Origin: an uncultured Collinsella sp.
GTDB lineage: Bacteria > Actinomycetota > Coriobacteriia > Coriobacteriales > Coriobacteriaceae
Reading direction: 5' to 3'
DNA: 16,431 nt
Assembly (NCBI GenBank): GCA_900547345.1
Contig: URGG01000041.1
Location: forward strand, 1 to 16,431
This document shows positions 9,001 through 15,126 of this stretch, piece by piece (positions within the stretch are counted from its first letter, which is position 1; each line of letters starts with the position of its first letter). Position numbers and translations under genes: made by a program. The notes under the pieces are model-generated. The model did no database searches. It saw nothing but the letters and a program-made list of their open reading frames with translations, and had not been told where the DNA came from.

Positions 9001-9400
9001 TGCCAAGTGCGTCGCCGCCAAGCAGGCAGAACATAACGCAAAGGCCGCACTTGATGCCGCTCAGGCAGACCTTGATGCTGCGACGCCCGCCTACACCGCG
9101 GCGCTCAATGCCTACAACGAGGCGAAGGCAAAACGCGTAGCCGCCGAGCAAGCCCTGAAGGACGAGATCGCCCGCCAGGAGCAAGAGGCAGCGAAGGCCG
9201 AGCAGGCCAAGATCACGCAGGCTGCCGCTAAGCCGGTTGCTGGAAAGCCGTCTGCTGGCAACGCCAAGACGGCCGCCAACTCGGCACTTCCCATCACAGG
9301 CGACAATGCTGCGCTCGCCGGTGAGACGTTTGTCATCGGAGGCGTCGTGCTTGTAGCCGCCGGCGTCTTCCTAACCGACAAGAAACGTCGTCAGGAGTAA
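6065..9400 (+). CDS. LPITG cell-wall-anchored surface protein: coiled coil - CAP/SCP domain - coiled coil
   Basis: An 1111-residue secreted protein. The signal peptide has a long N-region, a hydrophobic core at about 29-48 and likely cleavage after Ala52 (SAFA/ND). Residues about 82-450 are Ala/Lys/Glu/Gln-rich coiled coil. Residues about 455-660 resemble a CAP/SCP (PR-1/YkwD-like) domain, with HSDYARFENAAW (His539, Glu546) and GHYLNIVQP (His610). A second coiled coil spans about 665-1060. The C-terminus has the sortase signal LPITG (1075-1079), a hydrophobic stretch and KKRRQE. Sortase would link Thr1078 to peptidoglycan. The two coiled coils could pair into a stalk with the CAP domain at its tip, but that is inference. 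The ligand or target is unknown; adhesion or peptidoglycan binding are possible. ATG 6065 follows GGGAG by 5 nt and is preferred over TTG 6053. The gene stands alone, with a terminator after it. Confidence 0.92.
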   Translation: MAKYAPKHLEVSGGAEPHRAFAGHKTARLAVTAATTIAMTGSSLLAPFSAFANDLSDTTAQDAIMSPLAAHAGEAAGSAVKTNAQKIADLQAAIDAAKAAEAEAKSDYDTAVAPYTEKQTVRDNAQTAYDASVSNNSQAEAAVRAEYARQLDESVKAANSASATLKDAQSKLDTAKADAESKTKALDSAKQAAADARAKLEEAQKAAANATPEEIKAAEQSAADAQKVLDQAKAAKTAADSALADAQQARSAAQSAYNEASGTLASAQQAKTAADGKVVAAQAAYDSAQADLAAAKAGAEGPEYDAAQAKVDAAQSALDQAKQQQAAAEAGLSQANSDVASKRDALTGAESELEAKKQTVAAAENDVTAAQAKADAAQSELTSAKQVHAAELEKAKAAQKQVDQAKAEKEQADKALETAKTNQAAADQAVVDAQKAYDTCKAAADKATTAEAQSVIGFYQFIGANDAADIIYKQSDLNPTTIGDKKDGTSLDNAKLSFGKLREINEYRKSVGLSELKVTAEQMAIAQSNSNYSDAMLDHSDYARFENAAWNYDLKRNVAHQWVDEEKNIFDQAAAKAGLGEIAPKDAWDTFWSHGTEFGEQKVGFGTVGHYLNIVQPDAKTMGYGINSRGTHLSYTYILEVDDNYGSYEKEYSIDELESLFDQYQLSLSKASENLAAAKANLEQKRSTAASKADAVKAAETLVAQKREGVDTANSNLATENGNVAGAAAEVAQAEQNLAKANGKVAEAEDQVKAAQSNVAPAEQVVNQKRAELKASQEQAAQSQKKVDDAKAEALLKQQALQDARKELAKYSADVAAAQEKADKAHQTLDEATAAQTSAQSALEKAERDAAAKKQALTIAKDGVEAKAATAEHAASDLTTAENDFASKQAHADALNNAADNLATAEAAKKDADAAVTAAETALSATNDAVANAEQAVENSQAAPDAAAAALGKLKSVNVENGIATGSDANANDTLNALFAKCVAAKQAEHNAKAALDAAQADLDAATPAYTAALNAYNEAKAKRVAAEQALKDEIARQEQEAAKAEQAKITQAAAKPVAGKPSAGNAKTAANSALPITGDNAALAGETFVIGGVVLVAAGVFLTDKKRRQE

Positions 9401-9459
9401 GGATTTCGGGAGGACGGCTTCTCTTCCCTTCCACCGCTTCGCAAACCCTGCTCAGCATA

Positions 9460-9497
9460 CGCCGGGGCACCCATCACGCGGGCGCCCCGGCGTTTTA
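9460..9497 (+). terminator. Rho-independent terminator of the surface-protein gene
   Basis: Perfect 9-bp GC-rich arms CGCCGGGGC (9460-9468) and GCCCCGGCG (9484-9492) with a 15-nt loop are followed at once by TTTT. It lies about 60 nt after the stop at 9400. Confidence 0.85.
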
Positions 9498-9528
9498 CAT
9501 TGAACGGCCAGGGCATCTGCTCCGAGAT

Positions 9529-9587
9529 TGTCTCGATCTGCAACAACTAGGACCCAAATATCGGTCTTACTGTTACAGATTGAGATG
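9529..9587. repeat. 59-bp palindromic element, copy 4
   Basis: Left arm TGTCTCGATCTGCAACA; right arm TGTTACAGATTGAGATG, whose last two bases diverge. The 25-bp centre has CAAA at positions 27-30. It is the first of three copies in tandem between the surface-protein terminator and the copper promoter. Confidence 0.87.
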
Positions 9588-9609
9588 TTCGGGTTACCCT
9601 CGAATGGTT

Positions 9610-9668
9610 TGTCTCGATCTGTAACATCTAGCAGGCAAAACAGTCCCCAGATGTTACAGATTGAGACG
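9610..9668. repeat. 59-bp palindromic element, copy 5
   Basis: Left arm TGTCTCGATCTGTAACA (consensus); right arm TGTTACAGATTGAGACG. The pairing extends into the centre (TCTAG against CCAGA). CAAA is at positions 27-30. It lies 22 bp after copy 4, and its start is 81 bp from that copy's start. Confidence 0.88.
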
Positions 9669-9689
9669 TTAAGTTGTGGCTCGATGTAA

Positions 9690-9748
9690 TATCTAGATCT
9701 GTAACAGTTACTCGACAAAAAAGGGTCTAGTTGTTACAGATTGAGACA
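9690..9748. repeat. 59-bp palindromic element, copy 6
   Basis: Left arm TATCTAGATCTGTAACA, with two changes from consensus at the outer end; right arm TGTTACAGATTGAGACA (consensus). CAAA is at positions 27-30. It lies 21 bp after copy 5 (starts 80 bp apart) and 77 bp before the CsoR-type operator. Confidence 0.86.
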
Positions 9749-9825
9749 TTAGACCGGCTACGGTCCGCCGACCTGGCTATCACCTCGGCCAATAACAGAA
9801 TGGCATACATTTCAATCTCCACTGT

Positions 9826-9842
9826 ATACCCCCAGGGGGTAT
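9826..9842. promoter_or_regulatory. CsoR-type copper operator
   Basis: A perfect palindrome with 8-bp arms, ATACCCCC - A - GGGGGTAT. An A/T flank with a run of C then a run of G is the known form of CsoR-family operators. It covers the -35 and spacer region of the copA promoter, so bound CsoR would block RNA polymerase. The cognate repressor is encoded at 12724-12996. Confidence 0.9.
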
Positions 9843-9847
9843 GGGTG

Positions 9848-9853
9848 TATAGT
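9848..9853 (+). promoter_or_regulatory. -10 box of the copper operon promoter
   Basis: TATAGT lies 6 bp after the CsoR-type operator and about 48 nt before the copA ATG. A -35 at 17-bp spacing would fall at 9825-9830 inside the operator (TATACC, a weak match). A poor -35 buried in a repressor site fits a tightly controlled promoter. Confidence 0.65.
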
Positions 9854-9900
9854 ATCAGCAGGTTAACAATTCCAACACCAAATTACAGAAAGGAGAAGCC

Positions 9901-12219
9901 ATGGCTCAGGATAAGTTTGACGTGGACGGTATGACGTGCGCCGCGTGCCAAGCGCACGTGGACCGTGCCGTGAGCAAGCTCGACGGCGTCCAAAGCGTCG
10001 CGGTCAATCTGCTCGCCGGCTCTATGCTGGTGGACTACGACCCTGCGCAGGTCTCCCCCGACGACATCTGCACCGCTGTCGACCGCGCGGGCTACTCGGC
10101 CTCGCCCGTCAGCACGGGCATCGACGCCTCCCAAAACGGCAGTACGCAAGCCAGGTCCGGCGCCGCCCATATGGAGTCGCCCACCAAAAAGCTGGAGGCC
10201 GCCGCCTCCGCCATGCGCACCCGCCTCATCATCTCGATCGTATTCCTCATCCCACTGTTCTACATAGGCATGGGGCACATGCTCGGCTGGCCGCTGCCCG
10301 GTATTTTCACCGACCATACCCACAGCATGACACTCGCGCTCACCGAGCTCGTCCTGCTCATCCCCATCGTCTACGTCAACGACGCGTACTTTATCAACGG
10401 GTTTAAATCGCTCGCGCACGGCGCGCCCACCATGGACGCCCTTATTGCCGTGGGCGCCACCGCCTCCATCGCCTGGTCGCTCTACGCCATGTTCATCATG
10501 GCCGACCAGCTAGCCGCAGGTCAGGTGCACGAGGCCATGATGACGAGCATGGACAACCTGTATTTTGAGAGCGCTGGCACCATCCTGTCGCTCGTCACCG
10601 TGGGCAAATACCTCGAGACGCGCAGCAAGTCAAAAACCGGCAGCGCTATCGAGGCACTCATCGACCTGGCGCCCAAGACCGCGACCGTCGTGGCCGACGA
10701 CGGCACTGAGGCCACCGTCGACGTCGACAGCATCCTTCCCGGCCAGGTCCTGCGCGTGCGCCCCGGCGAGTCCATCCCCGTCGATGGCGTGGTGCTCGAG
10801 GGCAGCTCGGCCGTGGACGAAAGTGCGCTGACCGGCGAGTCCATCCCCGTGGAAAAGACCGCCGGCAACACCGTCAACGCCGCCACCGTCAACCGCACCG
10901 GATCGTTTACCTTCCGCGCTACGCGCGTGGGCGCCGACACGTCGCTCGCCAAGATTATCCAGCTCGTCGAGGACGCCAACGCCACCAAGGCGCCCATCGC
11001 CCGCATGGCCGACAAGGTCGCCGGCGTGTTCGTGCCCGTGGTGTTTGCAATCTCGGCCGTGACTTTTGTGGCATGGATGGTTTTAACCGGAAGTATCAAC
11101 GAAGCGCTCACCTCCGCCGTGGCCGTGTTGGTGATCAGCTGCCCGTGCGCGCTGGGCCTGGCCACGCCCGTCGCCATCATGGTGGGCACCGGCAAGGGCG
11201 CCGAAATGGGCATTCTGTTTAAGAGCGCCGAGGCACTGGAGAACCTGCGCAGCGTGGGCACCGTGGTGCTCGATAAGACAGGCACCGTCACCCGCGGCAA
11301 GCCTGCCGTGACCGATATTGTGGTTGCCGCCATGAGCGAAAGGGCACTGCTCAAGCTTGCCGCTGCACTGGAGCGCTCAAGCGAGCACCCGCTGGCCGAG
11401 GCGATTATGGCCGAGTGCGAGACGCGCGGAATCGTCGCGCGCATGGTCGAGGACTTTGCCGCCGTGCCCGGTCGCGGCGTCACGGCGCGCGAGGGGCAAA
11501 ACGCCATCGCAGCCGGCAACGTTCGTCTGATGAGCGAGCTGGGCGCAGAGGTGCCCGCCGGTCTTGCCGAGCAATTTGCTACCGAGGGCAAAACGCCGCT
11601 GTTCTTTGCCAAGAACGGCGAACTCGTTGGTACCATCGCCGTGGCTGACGAGGTCAAAGAAACGAGTGCCGAGGCCATCGCCGCACTCCGCAAGCTCGGC
11701 GTCGACGTGCGCATGCTCACCGGCGACAACCTCGTGACGGCCGAGGCCATCGCCCGCCGCGTGGGGCTGAGCAGCGAACAGGTCATCGCCGACGTCCTCC
11801 CCGCCGACAAGGAACGCCACGTGCGCGAACTGCAGGATGCGGGCGGCAAGGTCGCCATGGTGGGCGACGGCATCAACGACTCCCCCGCCCTGGCGCGCGC
11901 CGACGTGGGCCTTGCTATCGGCACCGGCGCCGACATCGCCAAGGAGGGCGCCGACGTGGTACTCATGCGCAGCGACCTCATGGACGTCGCCCGCGCCATC
12001 GAGCTTTCACGCGCCACGATCCGCAACATCAAGCAGGACCTGTTCTGGGCGCTGTTCTACAACGGCATCGGCATTCCGCTCGCCGCGGGCGTGTTCTTCC
12101 CGCTCACCGGGTGGCAGCTCTCGCCCATGTTTGGCGCCGCAGCGATGAGCCTGTCGAGCGTCTGCGTCGTGTCCAATGCCCTGCGCTTAAAATCCTTTAT
12201 GCCTAAAGTGGCAAAATAG
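9901..12219 (+). CDS. copA: Cu(I)-exporting P1B-type ATPase CopA
   Basis: Pumps Cu(I) out of the cytoplasm using ATP. The 772 residues include one N-terminal HMA domain with GMTCAAC (Cys13, Cys16), the actuator TGES (311-314), the membrane metal site CPC (414-416), the phosphorylation site DKTGT (Asp458), the P1B-specific His-Pro (496-497) and GDGIND (655-660). Eight membrane segments are readable. The last two carry the Cu(I)-type signatures FYNGIGIP and MSLSS...NALRL, which separate it from Zn/Cd pumps; the Asn that often starts the TM7 motif (NxxxxxxYN) is Asp here. Length is usual for a single-HMA CopA. The ribosome site AAAGGAG precedes ATG 9901. It is first in copA-copZ-csoR, under the CsoR-type operator at 9826-9842. 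Confidence 0.97.
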   Translation: MAQDKFDVDGMTCAACQAHVDRAVSKLDGVQSVAVNLLAGSMLVDYDPAQVSPDDICTAVDRAGYSASPVSTGIDASQNGSTQARSGAAHMESPTKKLEAAASAMRTRLIISIVFLIPLFYIGMGHMLGWPLPGIFTDHTHSMTLALTELVLLIPIVYVNDAYFINGFKSLAHGAPTMDALIAVGATASIAWSLYAMFIMADQLAAGQVHEAMMTSMDNLYFESAGTILSLVTVGKYLETRSKSKTGSAIEALIDLAPKTATVVADDGTEATVDVDSILPGQVLRVRPGESIPVDGVVLEGSSAVDESALTGESIPVEKTAGNTVNAATVNRTGSFTFRATRVGADTSLAKIIQLVEDANATKAPIARMADKVAGVFVPVVFAISAVTFVAWMVLTGSINEALTSAVAVLVISCPCALGLATPVAIMVGTGKGAEMGILFKSAEALENLRSVGTVVLDKTGTVTRGKPAVTDIVVAAMSERALLKLAAALERSSEHPLAEAIMAECETRGIVARMVEDFAAVPGRGVTAREGQNAIAAGNVRLMSELGAEVPAGLAEQFATEGKTPLFFAKNGELVGTIAVADEVKETSAEAIAALRKLGVDVRMLTGDNLVTAEAIARRVGLSSEQVIADVLPADKERHVRELQDAGGKVAMVGDGINDSPALARADVGLAIGTGADIAKEGADVVLMRSDLMDVARAIELSRATIRNIKQDLFWALFYNGIGIPLAAGVFFPLTGWQLSPMFGAAAMSLSSVCVVSNALRLKSFMPKVAK

Positions 12220-12244
12220 GATCACTATTACGTTCATTTAGAAC

Positions 12245-12344
12245 GGGTTTTCCAGGTACCCGAGATTGACCTGAAAGAGGAGCGACGCGTACTTTGGTAC
12301 GCGAGCGACGGTTTGAAGGTCAAGGTCGGGTGCCTGGGAAAGCC
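12245..12344 (+). repeat. Symmetric 100-nt hairpin between copA and copZ
   Basis: The outer arms 12245-12272 and 12317-12344 pair over 28 positions. A 12-bp run contains one G/G mismatch and one G-U, then come 7 pairs (one G-U), a 2x2 mismatch and 7 perfect pairs (TTGACCT with AGGTCAA). Purine-rich 13-nt strands face each other (12273-12285, 12304-12316), each with AGCGA next to the inner stem. The inner stem is CGCGTAC - TTTG - GTACGCG (12286-12303). Both stems share the centre 12294.5. No T-run follows. It starts 26 nt after the copA stop and ends 22 nt before the copZ ATG. Possible roles: mRNA processing or stability element, structured leader, or an old mobile palindrome. Confidence 0.85.
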
Positions 12345-12366
12345 GACACAACAGAGAGGAATACCC

Positions 12367-12588
12367 ATGCGTTACACGATCAAGACTTCCGGCCTTATGT
12401 GCGGCCATTGCGACGCCACCGTCGAGACGGCGCTGCTCAACGTTGCCGGCGTGACCGACGCCGATGCCGATCACGAGACTCAGACCGTACAGGTGGAGTG
12501 CGCCGACACCGTGACCGCTGAACAGCTCACTGCCGCCGTCGAGGGCGCCGGCGAGAAGTTCCACGCCCTTTCGGTGACCGCCGCGTAG
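12367..12588 (+). CDS. copZ: Copper chaperone CopZ (heavy-metal-associated domain)
   Basis: A 73-residue single-domain HMA protein that binds Cu(I) in the cytoplasm and can pass it to CopA or CsoR. The metal loop is GLMCGHC (residues 9-15, Cys12 and Cys15), with a His between the cysteines. The rest fits the short beta-alpha-beta-beta-alpha-beta fold of the family (usually 65-75 residues). The ribosome site AGAGAGGA precedes ATG 12367. A longer in-frame start lies inside the upstream hairpin and is unlikely. It is second in the copper operon, separated from copA by 147 bp that are mostly hairpin. Confidence 0.94.
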   Translation: MRYTIKTSGLMCGHCDATVETALLNVAGVTDADADHETQTVQVECADTVTAEQLTAAVEGAGEKFHALSVTAA

Positions 12589-12614
12589 CAGACGCTGCCT
12601 ACTCAATCCTCAGA

Positions 12615-12681
12615 AGTTGCGGTGAAATACGGACTGTTGTGCCGCCCTAGGCCTTTGAACGGTCCGTATTTCACCGCAACT
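12615..12681 (+). repeat. Perfect 20-bp inverted repeat in the csoR leader
   Basis: The arm AGTTGCGGTGAAATACGGAC (12615-12634) is exactly complementary to 12662-12681, with 27 nt between. In RNA the stem can extend four more pairs, one of them U-G. It lies 26 nt after the copZ stop and 42 nt before the csoR ATG. No T-run follows, so it is not a usual terminator. It may set the csoR message level or bind a regulator as DNA. Confidence 0.88.
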
Positions 12682-12723
12682 GACGAGGACATCCGAAAGA
12701 TCGACCAGAAACGAGGACCCGCC

Positions 12724-12996
12724 ATGATGGCAGACCATAAATCGGTAACCCGCATGCTCAAGACGGCACGTGGTCAGATCGACGGCATCCTGCGGATGGT
12801 CGAGGAGGACCGCTACTGCGTCGATATTTCCACGCAGCTCATGGCAACGCAGGCGCTCATCGCGCGCATCAACGCCGATGTGCTCAAGGCTCACATTGAG
12901 GGTTGTGTGACTTCGGCAATTGAATCGGGCGATGAGGAACTCAAGGCCACCAAGCTCGCCGAGATCGAGCGCGTCGTCGACAAACTCGCCAAGTAA
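12724..12996 (+). CDS. csoR: Copper-sensing repressor CsoR (DUF156 family)
   Basis: A small all-helical repressor that binds its operator in the apo form and leaves it on binding Cu(I). The 90 residues include the RGQIDGILRMVEEDRYC region typical of the family. The metal ligands are Cys32, His57 and Cys61, spaced 25 and 4 exactly like Cys36-His61-Cys65 of Mycobacterium tuberculosis CsoR. This marks it as the copper branch rather than the nickel (RcnR) or formaldehyde (FrmR) branch. An AGGA site precedes two adjacent ATG codons (12724, 12727), and either could be used. It is last in the operon whose promoter carries the matching operator, giving negative autoregulation. Confidence 0.94.
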   Translation: MMADHKSVTRMLKTARGQIDGILRMVEEDRYCVDISTQLMATQALIARINADVLKAHIEGCVTSAIESGDEELKATKLAEIERVVDKLAK

Positions 12997-13087
12997 TTGG
13001 TGCGATGGGGACAGACCGCTTTGCACCATCTTGGTGCATCGGGGACAGGTACGTTTGCACCACATTGGTGCAGATTAACCTGTCCCC
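12997..13087. repeat. REP-type cluster of GGTGCA / GGGGACAG units
   Basis: Two 32-bp direct units (12997-13028, 13031-13062) share TTGGTGC at the left, GGGGACAG in the middle and TTTGCACCA at the right; the ends are inverted repeats of each other. A third, inverted partial unit (13065-13087) ends CCTGTCCCC and can pair with the GGGGACAGG of unit 2. GGGGACAG palindromes of this kind are, from general knowledge, often REP elements mobilised by TnpA-REP (RAYT) transposases. No such gene is in the window. The cluster begins directly after the csoR stop. Confidence 0.8.
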
Positions 13088-13103
13088 TTTGCTCTAAATC
13101 GGG

Positions 13104-13109
13104 TATAAA
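13104..13109 (+). promoter_or_regulatory. Possible -10 box for the zinc-ribbon gene
   Basis: TATAAA (in GGGTATAAAGG) lies 33 nt before ATG 13143. No good -35 is visible; the expected position falls in the end of the REP cluster. If real, transcription starts near 13116. That favours ATG 13143 over the in-frame GTG at 13113. Confidence 0.4.
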
Positions 13110-13142
13110 GGCGTGCAGCATATCGAACGAAAGGCAATTTGC

Positions 13143-13616
13143 ATGAATGACTTTATGAAGGGCCGCAATGGCGCTGACGAGCTCACCATCGTGATGGGTT
13201 TTGCCGGCATCGTCATCGCGATGATCGGATCGATAGCCCGCATCCAGTGGCTCAGCTGGATTGCCATCGCCGTAATCGTGATTGGCGTGCTGCGCGGCCT
13301 GTCCAAAAATATCGACGCACGTCGCAAGGAGAACGAGGCCTTTGTCGCCACGACCGCCAATGTTCCCGGCTTGGGCAAGTTCGTCGCCAGCTTGGGCGGC
13401 GGAGCTGCAGCGGCCAACGCCTCGCGCGCAGCCGGTACTAGCAAGGAAGACTTTGAACGTGCCAAGCGCACAGCCAAGAAGATGTGGAAGGGCCGCAAGA
13501 CCACGGCCTATCTCAAGTGCCCCAACTGCGGCCAGATGCTCTCCGTCCCCAAGGGCAAGGGCAAGATCCGCGTCACCTGCCCCAAGTGCCACGCCAAGAT
13601 GGAGACGCGCTCCTAG
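13143..13616 (+). CDS. Small membrane protein with two TM segments and a C-terminal zinc ribbon
   Basis: 157 residues. Two hydrophobic segments (about 14-32 and 35-53) form a helical hairpin. A basic, Ala/Gly-rich linker follows (55-122), then a CxxC-x16-CxxC zinc ribbon (Cys126, Cys129, Cys146, Cys149) with CPNCGQM and CPKCHAKM knuckles. With a short N-terminus, the ribbon is probably cytoplasmic. It may bind nucleic acid or act as a membrane-tethered adaptor. I know no defined function for this arrangement. The start is ATG 13143 with a weak AAGG site. It follows the copper operon but is separated from it by a REP cluster and a possible promoter, so a copper role is not implied. The bidirectional terminator at 13638-13674 ends it. 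Confidence 0.85.
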   Translation: MNDFMKGRNGADELTIVMGFAGIVIAMIGSIARIQWLSWIAIAVIVIGVLRGLSKNIDARRKENEAFVATTANVPGLGKFVASLGGGAAAANASRAAGTSKEDFERAKRTAKKMWKGRKTTAYLKCPNCGQMLSVPKGKGKIRVTCPKCHAKMETRS

Positions 13617-13637
13617 CCGCCATACCATGGGACAAAT

Positions 13638-13674
13638 AAAAGCCGAGGCCTCGCACTGAGACCTCGGCTTTTTT
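13638..13674. terminator. Bidirectional terminator between convergent genes
   Basis: AGCCGAGG (13641-13648) pairs with CCTCGGCT (13662-13669), and CTC with GAG inside. AAA before the stem and six T after it pair and serve as U-tract on either strand. It lies between the plus-strand zinc-ribbon gene and the minus-strand amidohydrolase. Confidence 0.92.
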
Positions 13675-13679
13675 GATTA

Positions 13680-13704
13680 TGACAAAGGGATTGCCCCTTT
13701 GTCA
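13680..13704 (-). terminator. Hairpin at the 3' end of the amidohydrolase message
   Basis: Perfect 10-bp arms TGACAAAGGG (13680-13689) and CCCTTTGTCA (13695-13704) with a 5-nt loop begin 3 nt after the amidohydrolase stop. On the minus strand it is followed by TAATC rather than a T-run. It is therefore more likely a 3' stability hairpin or helper to the next terminator than a full terminator. Confidence 0.6.
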
Positions 13705-13707
13705 CAC

Positions 13708-15078
13708 CTATGCCACGCCGTCGAGGGCGAGCTCCTCGGCCAGTGCCTCGGACGGCATGGCCATAATCGTGTCGAGCTCGGCGTCCACCTCGGGAATACG
13801 CTTCACCTTGAGTTTGCGCACCAGATCACCACGGCACATCACGTACGCCGGCTCACGCAGTGCGCACAGGTCATCGAGCGGGTTCTTGCGCGTCACCAGG
13901 ATATCGGCGGCCTTGCCGCACTCGATTGTGCCGGTCTCGCCGCCCAGCCCCAGCAGCTCGGCATTGACCTGCGTGGCCGTATGCAGCGCGAAGGCGTTAC
14001 TCACACCCACGTACTTGGCAAAATAGGCCACCTCACGCCACATGTCGTACTGCGTCACGAACGGGCAGCTCGAGTCCGTGCCAAGGCCCACCTTAACGCC
14101 AGCTTCCAGTGCGGCACGGGCGCTCTCGATGATGCCCGAGCACACGATGTCGCCGTTCTTCTTTTGTGTATCGGTCGAATGGGTCTTTTCCGGGTCGAGC
14201 AATACAAACGGCAGCGCCGGGCTGATAGTGCAGGTAACGCTGGGCGCACGCCCCTCGAGCTGCGTGCCCGCGGCGCCACGGTACAGCTCCAGAATCTCGG
14301 ACGTCAACGGAGCGCCGTGCTCAATCGTGTCAACGCCGGCCTCAAGCGCAACCTTCACACCCTCGGTACTCTCGACATGGGCCATGACCGGAAGGCCCAT
14401 ATCGTGCGCCGCCTTGCACGCCGCCGCGGCAACCTCCACCGGCATACGCAGCACGCCCGGCTCGCCCACCTCGGTCGCATCGAACACACCGCCCGTTACG
14501 AACAGCTTAATGACGTCGGCACCGCGCGCATACAGGTCGCGCACCTGTTCGGCTGCCTCGGCGGGACTGTTTGCCACCTGGGCGAACAAGCCCGCACCAT
14601 GGCCGCCCGGCACCGTGACGCCCGTTCCCGGCGCCACCAGGCGAGGACCTTGATACTTGCCGGCGTCGATGGCATTACGAACGGCGATGTCGGCAAACAG
14701 TGGGTCGCCCGCGCCGCGCACCGTGGTCACGCCGCTTGCCAGTTGTTGTTGGGCGCTGCCCTTAAGAATATGGCGCACGATGGCGCGCCCCACGGGATTA
14801 TCGAGCTTCTTCATCAGCGCGCCCGCATCGCCCGCCGAAACCGGCTTGCCCGAACCGCACAGATGCACATGCATATTGATGAGACCGGGCATGAGATACG
14901 CACCTGCCAGGTCGATGACCTCGGCACCCGCAGGCGCCTGCGCCACAGCACTCGGCCCCATCCATGTGATGACACCGCGCTCAACGGCCACGGCCATGTC
15001 GGGCTGCGGCTCCATATGTTCCGAACCATCCAGGACGGTCGCATTGATAAACAACGTGGAACGATCGGCAGACGCCAT
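13708..15078 (-). CDS. Metal-dependent amidohydrolase (imidazolonepropionase-like / Xaa-Pro dipeptidase-like)
   Basis: A 456-residue amidohydrolase-superfamily enzyme. Metal and catalytic residues fit the binuclear TIM-barrel type: HxH at His70 and His72 (MHVHLCG), the likely carboxylated Lys191 (IKLFVTGG), His234 (MAHVES), His254 (IEHG) and Asp335 (GLGTDSS). The flanking small beta domain is visible (INATVLDG at the start; GKAADILV near 389-396). This pattern matches the group containing zinc-dependent Xaa-Arg/Lys carboxypeptidases and prolidase-like enzymes, so a cyclic or N-acyl amino acid or dipeptide is the likely substrate; the sequence does not fix which. No signal peptide, so cytoplasmic. 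ATG 15078 follows GGGGGAGGAG by about 6 nt. An upstream in-frame ATG (15109) lacks a good site. Confidence 0.92.
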   Translation of the reverse strand: MASADRSTLFINATVLDGSEHMEPQPDMAVAVERGVITWMGPSAVAQAPAGAEVIDLAGAYLMPGLINMHVHLCGSGKPVSAGDAGALMKKLDNPVGRAIVRHILKGSAQQQLASGVTTVRGAGDPLFADIAVRNAIDAGKYQGPRLVAPGTGVTVPGGHGAGLFAQVANSPAEAAEQVRDLYARGADVIKLFVTGGVFDATEVGEPGVLRMPVEVAAAACKAAHDMGLPVMAHVESTEGVKVALEAGVDTIEHGAPLTSEILELYRGAAGTQLEGRAPSVTCTISPALPFVLLDPEKTHSTDTQKKNGDIVCSGIIESARAALEAGVKVGLGTDSSCPFVTQYDMWREVAYFAKYVGVSNAFALHTATQVNAELLGLGGETGTIECGKAADILVTRKNPLDDLCALREPAYVMCRGDLVRKLKVKRIPEVDAELDTIMAMPSEALAEELALDGVA

Positions 15079-15120
15079 ATCGAGCTCCTCCCCCTCAGAA
15101 AACTTGAACATCTGTCCATT

Positions 15121-15126
15121 ATTATC
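15121..15126 (-). promoter_or_regulatory. Possible -10 box of the amidohydrolase gene
   Basis: GATAAT on the minus strand would start transcription near 15114, about 35 nt before ATG 15078. The -35 is weak. It supports ATG 15078, because the alternative ATG at 15109 would be almost leaderless. Confidence 0.4.

Noticed and set aside
9529..9748. The three-copy tandem array as a CRISPR
   Set aside because: The repeated unit is 59 bp with a variable centre, the intervals are only 21-22 bp, single copies are dispersed elsewhere, and no cas gene is present.
10521..12032. A minus-strand open frame of about 503 codons opposite copA
   Set aside because: It is rich in Ser, Ala, Thr and Arg with no domain and no ribosome site, and lies wholly antisense to CopA with its complete motif set. 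GC-rich codon bias explains the missing stops.
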